Source of the DNA: Kitagawia praeruptora
Lineage: Eukaryota > Streptophyta > Magnoliopsida > Apiales > Apiaceae
Direction of reading: 5' to 3'
Assembly (NCBI GenBank): GCA_037693485.1
Contig: CM075344.1
Location: 95,453,001 to 95,517,000 of the forward strand
Length of the DNA: 64,000 bases
Positions 22,768-32,764 of the stretch are shown one piece after another. The stretch's first letter is position 1. Each line of letters opens with the position of its first letter. The position numbers and the translations under genes were made by a program. The notes under the pieces were generated by a model, which searched no databases, was not told the origin of the DNA, and was given only the letters and a program-made list of their open reading frames with translations.

Positions 22768-24075
22768 ACAGGAAGGAATAGATTATGATGAAACTTTTGC
22801 TCCAGTTGCAAGGTTGGAGGCAATAAGAATGTTTTTAGCATATTCCTCTCATAAAAAATTCAAGGTATTTCAGATGGATGTGAAAAGTGCCTTTCTGAAT
22901 GGGAAACTTGAAGAAGAAGTGTTTGTTGAACAACCACCATGATTTGTGGACCCCAAATATCCAGATTATGTCTATAGGCTTGATAAGGCACTCTATGGAC
23001 TTAAGCAGGCACCAAGAGCATGGTATGAAACTCTGGCTCAATTTCTTCTAGAAAGTGGGTTTCATAGAGGTACAATTGATAAAACCCTTTTCTACTTTAA
23101 GTCTGGTAGTGACTTGCTTTTGGTTCAAATATATGTTGATTACATAATTTTTGGGTCTACTAATGATAAACTCTGTACAATGTTTGCCAAGCTAATGCAG
23201 TCCAGGTATCAAATGAGTATGATGGGAGAGCTTAGTTATTTTCTAGGCCTACAGGTGAAGCAAACAGATGATGGAATTTTCATAAATCAAGCAAAATATA
23301 TCAGAAATCTTCTCAAGAAATTTGGTATGCTTGATTGCTCATCTGCATCAACTCCCATGGCAACAGCAACAAAGTTGGACAAAGATACAAGGGCTTGAGT
23401 AGATATGACAAACTACAGAGGCATGATAGGGTCACTTTTTTATCTGACAGCAAGTAGGCCTGATATCATGTATGCAACCTGTCTATGTGCAAGGTTTCAG
23501 GCAGACCCCAGAGAACCACATATTACAGCTGTGATTTTTTTTTTAAATATCTCAAGGGCACCATTACTTTAGGGGTGTGGTATCCCAGAGAATCAGATTT
23601 CAAGCTTCTTGGTTACTCTGATGCAGACTTTGCATGCTATAAGATAGACAGAAAAAGCACCAGTGGAAGTTGTCAATTTCTGGGTGACAGACTAGTTTCT
23701 TGGTACAGCAAGAAACAGAAATCAATTTCTACATCTACAGCTTAGGCAGAGTATATTGCAGCTGGTAGCTGTTGTGCACAGATTCTATGGATGAAGAATC
23801 AATTGCTGGATTATGGACTGAGGTACAATAAGATTCCTATTTATTGTGATAATCAAAGTGCTATTGCTATGACAAGTAATCCAGTACAACATTCAATGAC
23901 CAAGCACATCAGCATAAGGTATCACTTTATCAGAGAACATGTAGAGGAAGGAAACATTGAGCTTCATTTTGTGTCTACAGACCAACAGCTAGCAGATATT
24001 TTCACCAAGCCATTGAGTGAAGCTATATTTACAAGGCTGGTAAATGAACTTGGAATGGTCTCTGGTTTTGACTAG
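22768..24075 (+). pseudogene. pol: Element 2 pol, 3' fragment (RT and RNase H)
   Basis: It resumes after the second ACA copy with EGIDYDETFAPVARLEA, then SAFLNGKLEEEV, LDKALYGLKQAPRAWYE, the RT active site, RNase H (GYSDADFA, CDNQSAIAM) and TAG at 24073-24075. Damage: TGA at 22940-22942; active site YVDY instead of YVDD (23132-23143, last codon TAC); TGA at 23396-23398; a T-run replacing coding sequence near 23535 with frame loss; TAG at 23743-23745. The changed catalytic aspartate alone would abolish polymerase activity. Confidence 0.92.
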
Positions 24076-24368
24076 AGATACTGGTTAGACTCAAAATTCT
24101 ACTTGTGAAATGCATTACTTATGTTTCTGTGATGTGTTAACTGCTATGTGAACTCTTTTTTTAAAACTCTACTATGCAAACTCTGTTCGTATACTTGCTA
24201 AACTCTATTAGCATGTTCTGTCGGTCAAACATTGTTAACATGTTGAATAAACTCTGATAAACTTTGATAATGTCATTGTCTGATATAAACACCAATAAAG
24301 AAAACAGTATGAAGCATGATTCTCAGTTATTAATCATGAAACTTTCTAAGTTATTTGTGATCTAATCT
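24076..24368 (+). other. Element 2 spacer after RNase H, left part
   Basis: Non-coding. It matches, in reverse, the spacer of element 4 below 51941. It ends with AATCT (24364-24368), the target duplication of element 3, and continues at 58573. Confidence 0.8.
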
Positions 24369-25078
24369 TGTTTACTCGAATAACTTGTAGAAGGGGGGGG
24401 GGTTGAATACAAGTTATATAATCGTGTCTGATTTTTGCTTGGTTATATGAACAAGAATAAACGAATGAATCAAACTCTGTTTGTATCAATAAGATCAAAT
24501 ACAAACTCTACCAAAGGTGTACAAATACCTTTAGCAGCTGCTGACAATACAAATCTCTCTCTCTGTTTGCACTCTCGTATACTTACGATTACAAACCTCA
24601 CGAACTATTTTTACAATGACATAGAGAGAGTATTTATAATGCTTCCTATCAACTAATTACAGAAAGATAATCTATACATGACAATGTTCTGCCGTCCAGT
24701 TGATAGTTTCCATCAATAGAAAATTCTTCCCTTCATAATATCTTCTTGCTTGTTCTTCAAACAACGATCCTGTTTTATAGCACTTGCCAGTTTCTGTAGC
24801 ATCCATAATGACATCATCAATAGCACGACTGATATCAGGATTTGATCTTACATCAGGATCTGATCATCATCAGTATTAGACTCGTCTATCAGGATTTGTT
24901 CTCTGTTCCTGACATGTAGTCCCTGATACACTGTTCATTCCTGACTAAACCTTAAAGATAACTGTCTAACACATATTTCCTATACAAGGTGCTAAATCCT
25001 TTATAAAATTAGGATATACAAGAAGTATAATGTGAAAATTCTATTCTTAACATCACAACTCATGAATTATTCCTAACA
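24369..25078 (-). repeat. Element 3 3' LTR (710 bp)
   Basis: On the - strand it starts TGTTAGGAAT and ends AGTAAACA. A TATAAATA on the - strand lies at 24631-24638. The C-loop hairpin lies at 24380-24417. ATCAGGAT/CCTGAT half-sites recur in the U3 (about 24830-24930). Confidence 0.95.
24380..24417 (-). other. C-loop hairpin of element 3 LTR
   Basis: ATAACTTGTA (24380-24389) pairs with TACAAGTTAT (24408-24417), 10 bp, around an 18-nt G-run loop on the + strand (C-run in the element RNA). The copy in the other LTR is at 35114-35151. Confidence 0.65.
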
Positions 25079-25090
25079 ATCTCCCCCTAT
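25079..25090 (-). promoter_or_regulatory. Element 3 polypurine tract
   Basis: On the - strand it reads ATAGGGGGAGAT directly before the 3' LTR. Confidence 0.9.
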
Positions 25091-25242
25091 TTATGCTTTA
25101 AAATCTGAAGCATAAATCTGAGTTGTTGATGTCAAAACATAATCAATACAATCAGAATAGAATTTATGAATTCAAAAATCATGAAGTTAAGTACCTCCTC
25201 TTTCAGATATATACATAGTATCCAGTACTTAGACGAAAGAAT

Positions 25243-28045
25243 TCAACTATTTGATGCTTCGTTTCCTTTATCACTTCCATGATGAGATTCACCTCTGTCA
25301 CTGTCTTTATCTCCCCTACCAGTTCTTCTTTTATCCCCAGTCTGTTGTTGTTGTTGTCTTTGAATTGTCTTTATCTCCCCCTTTTTGACATCAGCAACAT
25401 GAATTCCAAGAGATTCAGTAACAGAACAAATGAGATTCATCAGAACTGCTTGATTTTCCATAATAGTGACTTGGTTATCTTCAAGTGTTTGAAGTCTTGA
25501 TTGAACTTCAGAATTAACTTCAATATTGGAAGTGTTTGGAATATCTTCAGATTCAAGTCTTGTAGAAGAAGTTGCCTGTGTAGAATGATATTCAAGTAAT
25601 AAAACTCGATTAGAGTTACAAACATCTTCATCTTTCTGATCTGAAGCTGCAATATGATCATCTTGTCCTTCACCAGTATTCTGTGTACTAACATCTACAA
25701 ATCCTGACGCCTCCTTAGATTGATCAGATACTGTTGATGTCTCAAATCTTGCTGATATTGGTAGTACATACAACGGAATACTTGGATCATTAGAAATATC
25801 TTCTGGTACTGATAATGTAGAAGTTTGTCTTAGCCTTTCACCTCTTCTGTTGATAATTCCTGCAAGCCTTTCTTTTTGCTTCTGAGCTTTAACTTCTGGC
25901 TTTGAATTGTGCTTTGCTAAGTCATTCTTCTCATACATCTTGATAAAAGAATAAGTACCAGCATCCATACCAAGATTATTAGACCAAGATTCAGGAAAAA
26001 CCTGATCCCAGAAATCAAACGATGGTAGTTTCCTAATTTTCTCTCCCTCACTATGGAGTTGATCATCCATACCCTCAATCTTACTTTGACTATCTAAAGT
26101 CAACACTCTTTCTACCTCTCCTTTTGCCTGGTCAGGAGCCAGCCGCTCTGATTATGGATCAATATCCATCTTTTCAAGTGTATAACTCAAATTTGGATAA
26201 GTGCTCTCATGACCTACAGAAAAATAGAGTTTAGAAGAAGTTTTTATACCTGAACTCACATGGAGAGAGGGTTCCTCATTTGGCAAGGGGCTTGAGGTTT
26301 TCTCCAAGGAGTGAGCTGCTATAGTCTCTGAACCCTTACAATCATCTTCTTTCCTTCCAGAGACTACAGGCTCCAGTATACCACTTTCAGGTTCTTTACT
26401 AGGCTCTGATGTCTTCAGTAATACTTCATTAGACACCCTAGTTAGTATGTCACCGTCTTTAAGTGTTGTTTGCTGAGACTCACCCTCAAGGTGGATAGAC
26501 TCTGACTGAACAATGTTTGTTTGATCTTCAAGAAAACCAGTCAAAGTTATTCCTCCCATATCATAGGGTTTCTCACTTGCAATTTCAGTCATCACAGAAG
26601 ACCTTTCAACATCAGCTATCACAGCTCCTGAGTCATCCAACCTCTGACTAGATGGTTCTTGTGTTGCAGTGACTGTGATCTGATTCTTCCTACTATCCAC
26701 CACTGGTGCAATAGTATCTTCTATTGACTGCATTCCTCTATCTACTTCCTCCTGTTGTTCACCTTGAGCTGAAGCATCTTCAATAATGACATCCTTGTCA
26801 AATAAATATGTATGAAGTGATTGAAGTGCAACATGCTTCGAGAGTCCAAATTTCTTGACTAATTGTCTTCTGACAGATACATAGAAATACATCTTCATTA
26901 AGTCAAGTCTTTGATGTAGAAGTCCATACTCTTCTGGAAATAAAAGTTTTGGTACTCTTTCAACCAGAAAATCTAGAACAGGCCTTGACAACTTCACTTT
27001 GAGAGAAATTAGTCCCATAGCCAGTCTGTATGATAATGTAGTGTCCCATGAAGAATCAATATCCAGATCTCTATTGTCATTTGCTGACTTGATTGTTGCT
27101 TTATTTGTAGAAACCTGCATGATATTAGTTGGACTAGACTCTGTGTGTGTAGGTGACAATTGAATCTTTCTCCTTGTTCTCCTGGTATAGTGAGCAAAAG
27201 ATTTATCCTGAGAAGACTCAAGAGGTGTAGACACAGAAGTGATCTTGGGATGAGATCCTTTTTCAATAGACACAGTCTTTTGAGAGACAATATCCAGTAA
27301 CTGTTTTCCCTTTTTAAGTACTACAGTCTTTTGAGAAACTGCAGCCTGGCTGTGACTAGGTGCTTCATCTCTTTGTCCTAACTTAGAAAGTCGAATTGCA
27401 GCCTTCAATTCTTCTCTCTCAGCAAGAGATATATGATCATCATCTTCACTAGAACTACTACTACTTGACACAACAAATCTTCTCTTCCTTACAACTGATG
27501 TCTTTTGAGAAACACCAGAGGTTGGTTTCTTTGAAACAATAGGCTGTGGATTAAAACTTTGTTCTTGAATTGTTTCAGAGACTATAATGTTTTGGGCTAC
27601 TTGGGTAGACACAGGTGGATTCTCCTCCAAATGAGATTCCTGAGCCATTTCACCACAAAAGAAAGAAGAATTGTAGAGAGTAGGAAGATGAGTTTTAAGA
27701 ATTACCTGAACATGATGTGGATAATGAATTGCAGGTATTTCATCTAGATTCTTTTCATTGTCCTTCTTTGTAATGTCATAGAAAATTCTCTTTTGCTGAT
27801 TGACTCTGAGTAGAATCAATTACCTCAGCATTCTCCCAAGCTTGTGTCACAGCTGCTTAATTAATCTGTGGAGATGCTGTCAATGCATAACTTAATGGTC
27901 CAATTGCCAGAAAGTTCATGATTGGATGAAAATCAGGTGACACTCCTTCCTTGTTGGTGATAGCTGCTACATGATTGTTTGTCATAAAATCGAAGTCACC
28001 AAACTTGAAAGCCACTGATTTAGGTAATCTTCTCTGAGCTGCCAT
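25243..28045 (-). pseudogene. Element 3 env-like ORF, deleted and broken
   Basis: This extra Sirevirus ORF is of unproved function. It starts at ATG 28045 with a domain resembling the N-terminus of the element 2/4 env-like protein (shared pattern FHxIxNFL, then AL, then WxN). TAA at 27857-27859 interrupts it. A frame change near 27810 joins to KRIFYDITKKD, which in elements 2 and 4 lies ~150 residues further on, so a middle segment is missing. A Ser-rich basic region (VVRKRRFVVSSSSSSS) and a Glu/Thr-rich stretch follow. TAA at 26152-26154 is in frame; the frame continues to TGA at 25243-25245 with VKKGE and a charged tail (QQQQTGDKRRTGRGD). No signal peptide or membrane segment is seen, so the name 'env' is by position only. 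Confidence 0.75.
25374..25386 (-). promoter_or_regulatory. PPT-like tract inside element 3 env-like ORF
   Basis: AAAAAGGGGGAGA on the - strand encodes the KKGE of VKKGE. The identical 13-mer is found at the matching codons in elements 2, 4 and 5. Confidence 0.55.
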
Positions 28046-28619
28046 TTTTTATATGATTAGAGTTTCAAAATAAATATATTTCACAAATCTTTCAGACCAC
28101 TATCTCATGACGACACGTAGGTTGACAGGTGTCAGTCCCTGAAAAGTGCGGTTACCCACGATTTTTGGAAGATAATCCAAAATTGATTTTCATGAAATAA
28201 ATCAGGGTATTATCAAGATAAAACTCAATACTGATCAGCTTCCTTTTCCTGTTGTGATATCCCATCAAAATAATCATACAATGCAATGTGATTTAAAAAA
28301 TAATAATAAATCTCAAATCCTGATGGTCACAATTGAAATCCTGATCAACATCATCCTGATTCCAGAGACTTAATATGGAGTTTCCACATGGAATTTTCCT
28401 TTTATCTGAAAAAGAAATAAACAATTAATCTGAACAAAATCAATTGGTTAGATATATTCGACATTTCTTGAAAATAAGAAATAAAGTCACACACGATAAT
28501 TAGTATCTGACTTCATTAAAACTTCTAAGTGACTGTTCAGCTTCTCATGTCTTTCTATAAAAGAAACAGACACCTTATGCCATTCTCCATAAACCTTTCA
28601 ATTTCTTTTCTTCTCAACA
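28046..28619. promoter_or_regulatory. Divergent promoter-like region in element 3
   Basis: 574 bp lie between the env-like ATG (28045, - strand) and an antisense ATG (28620, + strand). On the + side TATAAAA is at 28556-28562, about 58 nt before the ATG. On the - side an AT-rich TATATTTATT lies near 28065-28075. An ACGTGTC core (- strand) is near 28108-28114. No coding sequence is seen. Confidence 0.45.
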
Positions 28620-28889
28620 ATGCTTCTCAAACCAAAATTCCATTCAAACCCATTCTTTAGGATTTTCATAGTCGATGAACATCCTATTCTTGATCATCTC
28701 TTTGAAGAGACAACTTTTCTCATCGAACTAATCATGAATGGATCAGTTTCAGATAATATCCAAAGGTTTCTCCTAGAACATCCATCTGTTGGATACAATC
28801 TTCCCCTAACCTCCTCAAAACTTGAGGATGAAGAATTTGGCCGAGAGTCTGAGGTTGATCTTGATGGGGATGCTATTCATTTAAGTTAG
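28620..28889 (+). CDS. Antisense ORF in element 3, 89 aa, unknown function
   Basis: It runs opposite to element 3, in the spacer between RNase H and the env-like ORF. It starts at ATG 28620 and ends TAG 28887-28889. A good TATA box (28556-28562) and a CT-rich leader precede it. The peptide starts MLLKPKFHSNPFFRIF, is hydrophobic and basic early and ends acidic (SEVDLDGDAIHLS). After a 1-nt shift a second open block follows (ATLIQVAQTRNPRADEAV, then stop, then FLEMLLVLYL), so a longer ORF may have been frameshifted. I recognise no domain. Antisense ORFs are known in some Ty3/gypsy Tat elements. Elements 2 and 4 have none in the matching place. It could also be chance. Confidence 0.35.
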   Translation: MLLKPKFHSNPFFRIFIVDEHPILDHLFEETTFLIELIMNGSVSDNIQRFLLEHPSVGYNLPLTSSKLEDEEFGRESEVDLDGDAIHLS

Positions 28890-29447
28890 CTACTCTCATT
28901 CAAGTTGCCCAGACAAGGAATCCAAGAGCAGACGAGGCTGTTTAATCCCCTGATGGATTTCTTGAGATGCTCCTTGTCCTGTACCTCAGAATTCATTTCA
29001 TCAGACAAGTATAGAATTATCAGTAGAAGTTAGACAAAAAGATGTTGTATTTCATTTCCATGTATATAATGCTTTCAATTAATGAAAATACAATTTCTTA
29101 TTATCTACTTGTCTTTTGATTATTGAATGATATATAAATTATCAGTATGCAAATATTAAAACTTGCTGGCATAGACTTAATTCATCACAGAATTAGATTA
29201 CTACACAAAGTAAACGTCAGGATTTGAAACGATTTTCACAATCCTGATACTGACACAATACTGATGACGTCAGCATCCTGATAACAAATCTAATCCTGAT
29301 GATTATTAACAAGTCTATCATACTGAAATTTATCAAGGCAAAGTGTTATAGCTAAAGAATTTAACAGTCAAATATAGATCCTGACAAGAATATCAAGTCT
29401 ATAAGCTAAAAACAACATACCTTGCTACTATTGCAGATGTTAAAGAT
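28890..29447. other. Element 3 spacer downstream of antisense ORF
   Basis: Non-coding apart from the second open block noted with the antisense ORF. A palindromic TGACGTCA is at 29265-29272. ATCCTGAT repeats are frequent. Confidence 0.6.
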
Positions 29448-32400
29448 CTAGAAATTTAACATTCCTAACTCACTTACTAATCTACTGAATGTAGTTTCAT
29501 CAAGTGGTTTGGTTAGAATATCTGCAAGCTGTTTGTCAGTAGAAACAAAATGAAGTTCCACAGTACCATTCTCAATATGTTCTCTAATAAAATGATACCT
29601 GACATCAATGTGCTTAGTCCTTGAATGTTGAACTGGATTTTATGCAATTTTAATAGCACTAGTATTATCACAAAACATAGGAATATTACTAAGTGTCATA
29701 CCATAATCCATCAACTGATTTCTTATCCAAAGGAGCTGTGCACAACAACTGCCTGCTGCAATGTACTCAGCTTCTGCAGTTGAGGTTGAAACTGATTGTT
29801 GCTTCTTGCTTGCCCAAGAAATCAATCTGTTTCCCAAGAATTGACATGTATATGTAGTGCTTTTCCTGTCTATTTTACACCCTGCATAATCAGAGTCTGA
29901 ATAGCCAATTAGTAAGAAATCAGATTCTCTAGGGTACCATAAACCAAGATTTGGAGTTCCTTTGAGATATCTAAAAATTCTCTTCACAGCAATTAAATGA
30001 GATTCCTTAGGATCACTTTGGAATCTAGCACATAAACAGGTAGAAAACATTATATCTGGCCTACTTGCAGTTAGATATAACAATGAGCCTATCATGCCTC
30101 TATAGCTAGTGTTGTCAACACTCTTTCCCTTAGGATCAGAGTCTAGCTTAGTGGCTGTTGCTATGGGTGTTTTTGCAACTGCACAGTCTTGAAAGTCAAA
30201 CCTTCTTAAAAGATCTTTGATATACTTTGACTGATTAATGAAAATACCAGTCTCAGTCTGTTTAACCTGCAAGCCTAAGAAATAATTTAATTCACCCATC
30301 ATGCTCATCTGATACTTAGACTGCATAAGCTTGCTAAACTTAGCACACAATTTTTCATTAGTAGAACCAAAAATAATATCATCAACATAAACTTGAACTA
30401 AAAGCAATTCACCTTTTATCTTTCTAAAGAATAGAGTTTTGTCAATTGTACCTCTTGTGAAGCCATTTTCAAGAAGAAATTTAGACAAAGTCTCATACCA
30501 TGCTCTTGGTGCCTGCTTTAGTCCATAGAGTGCCTTGTCAAGTTTGTAGACATGATTTGGAAATTTTGGATCAACAAATCCAGGTGGCTGTTCCACATAC
30601 ACTTCCTCATCAAGTTTGCCATTTAGAAAAGCACTCTTTACATCCATCTGGTATACCTTGAATTTTGAATGAGCTGCAAATGCAAGAAACATTCTGATTG
30701 CTTCCAATCTTGCTACAGGTGCAAAGGTCTCATCATAATCAATGCCTTCTTCCTGAGAATAACCCTTGGCCACCAGTCTTGCTTTGTTTTTTACAATCAT
30801 ACCAGATTCATCTAGCTTGTTTCTGAAAACCCATCTTGCACCAACAATAGATCTATCTTTAGGTCTTGGTACCAGTTTCCAGACTTTGTTTCTCTCAAAC
30901 TCATTTAACTCTTCCTGCATTACAATTACCCAATCAGGATCCTGTAAGGCTTCTTCAACCTTCTTAGGTTCATTCTTTGAGAGAAAACAACTATACAAGC
31001 ATTCATTTTGAATTGATCTTCTAGTTCGAACACCACTATTTGGATCACCAATAATCAAATTTTCAGTATGATCCTTTGTCCATTTTCTAACAGGTGGTAG
31101 ATTGCCTCTGCTAGATTCTCCCCCTAAGTTAGTGGTATCTCTTGTAGAAGAAATCTCTCTGCCTTCAATAACTCCCCTTTGATCAATAGAATCAGTAGAT
31201 TCCATATTGCTGCTAGTTACTGATCTTTCTTCAGTAGACTCTGAAAGATCAGTTCATGATAGAGTAGACTCTGAATAGCTAATCTGCTCATGATGATCAC
31301 TGTGTTCTCTTTGATTTATTTGCTCCCCCTCAACAGTAGCATTCCTTTGAGAAGCAATAGAAATTCCTTCTGGAGAACCTTCATCATCACTAGAGAGTAT
31401 CTCAGAATTCTTCAGATTTTCAAATTCCAATTTGTCATGGCTTTCATCAATTTGCAGAATTCCAAATTTCTTATCATCAAATGCAACATGAATTGATTCC
31501 ATAACAATGTGAGTTCTGAGATTATAAACTTTGAAGGCCTTTGATGCTGAATATCCTAGAAAGATTGCTTCATCCGATTTGGCTTCAAATTTTCCAAGTT
31601 GTTCTGGATGAACTTTTAGAACATAGCATTTGCATCCAAAGATGTGAAAGTATTTCACACTTGGTTTCTTTCCTTTGATCATCTCATAGGGAGTTTTTTT
31701 ATGACTATTTACCAAGGTACAGTTTTGAGTGAAACATGCAGTGTTAATAGCTTCTGCTCAAAAATAGGTTGGAAGTTTTGCATCTGCAAGCATGGTTCTT
31801 GCTGCCTCTATGAGAGTCCTGTTCTTTCTTTCCACTACACCATTCTGATGAGGTGTACCAGGTGCAGAAAACTGTTGAGTGATTTCATTGTCTGCACAAT
31901 ACTCCTCCATTGTAGAATTCTTGAATTCTGTACCATTGTCACTCCTAAGTACTTTGACTTTGTACTCAGAGTTATTCTGAATATTCTTGACAAGTTCAAT
32001 GATTTGCTGAGGAGCTTCATCCTTCTTGTGTAGAAAGAACACCCATGTGAACCTTGTGAAATCATCCACTATCACTAGAGAAAATCTTTTCTTACTGATA
32101 GACATAATGTTTACTGGACCAAACAGATCAAGATGTAGCTTGTGAAATGGTTCAGTAATTGAATTCTCAGTCTTGCTCTTGAAAGTGGTTCTTCTTTGCT
32201 TTCCAAGCTGACATACATCACAAAGTCCATCTTGCACATAATTTGCCTGAGGTAGGCCTCTCACCAGATTATGCTTAACAAGTTGATTAAGCTTCTTGAA
32301 ATTAAGATGTGAGAGCTTCTTGTGCCAATTCCAGCTTTCATCACTTGTTGCTTTGCTGTAGAGACATCTAACAATTCCTTTAGATGTATCACTTAAGCTG

Positions 32401-32744
32401 GCTTCATATATGTTACCATGTCTTTGACCAGTTAGAACAATGTCTCCATTCTGCATATTCAAGATTTTGCATCCTTCTCTGTCAAAGATTGATTTGTAAC
32501 CTTTATCACCCAGTTGACTTATGCTTAAAAGAGTATGTTTCAAGCCTTCAACCAGTGCTACATTTTCTATGATGACATTCCCCAAAACAATTGAGCCATA
32601 TCCCAGAGTTTCTCCTTTGTTGCCATCTCCAAAAGATATTACTGGGCCAGCTTTCCTCTCAAACTTTGTAAGCAGGGACTTCTTTCCAGTCATATGTCCA
32701 GAGCATCCACTGTCCAAGATAATTGAATGCTTCTTTCCTGTGCC
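29448..32744 (-). pseudogene. pol: Element 3 pol (PR-IN-RT-RH), three stops
   Basis: About 1100 codons in one frame, opening at the acceptor-like site (32745-32746) without an ATG. Protease has LDSGCSGHMTG. The pre-integrase region has HKKLSHLNF and CDVCQLG. Integrase has HLDLFGPV, RSDNGTEF and VERKNRTL. RT has an intact YVDDIIFGS. RNase H has GYSDSDYAG, EAEYIA and CDNTSAI. In-frame stops are TGA at 31758-31760 (a tryptophan codon changed to TGA in the integrase FWAEA block), TGA at 31254-31256 (linker) and TAA at 29640-29642 (late RNase H). The natural end is the stop at 29448-29450. The catalytic residues survive, so the damage is recent. Confidence 0.93.
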
Positions 32745-32764
32745 CTGCAAACAAAAAGTAATTA
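32744..32764 (-). other. Splice-acceptor-like site at element 3 gag-pol junction
   Basis: On the - strand: CTAAC branch-like sequence overlapping the gag TAA stop, then ACTTTTTGTTTGCAG, then GGC where pol opens. It is the best-looking polypyrimidine-AG of the four. Confidence 0.5.

Noticed and set aside
24435..24656. 73-codon frame in the element 3 LTR, repeated at 35169-35390
   Set aside because: Same reason: LTR copy of itself, antisense to the element, no recognisable domain.
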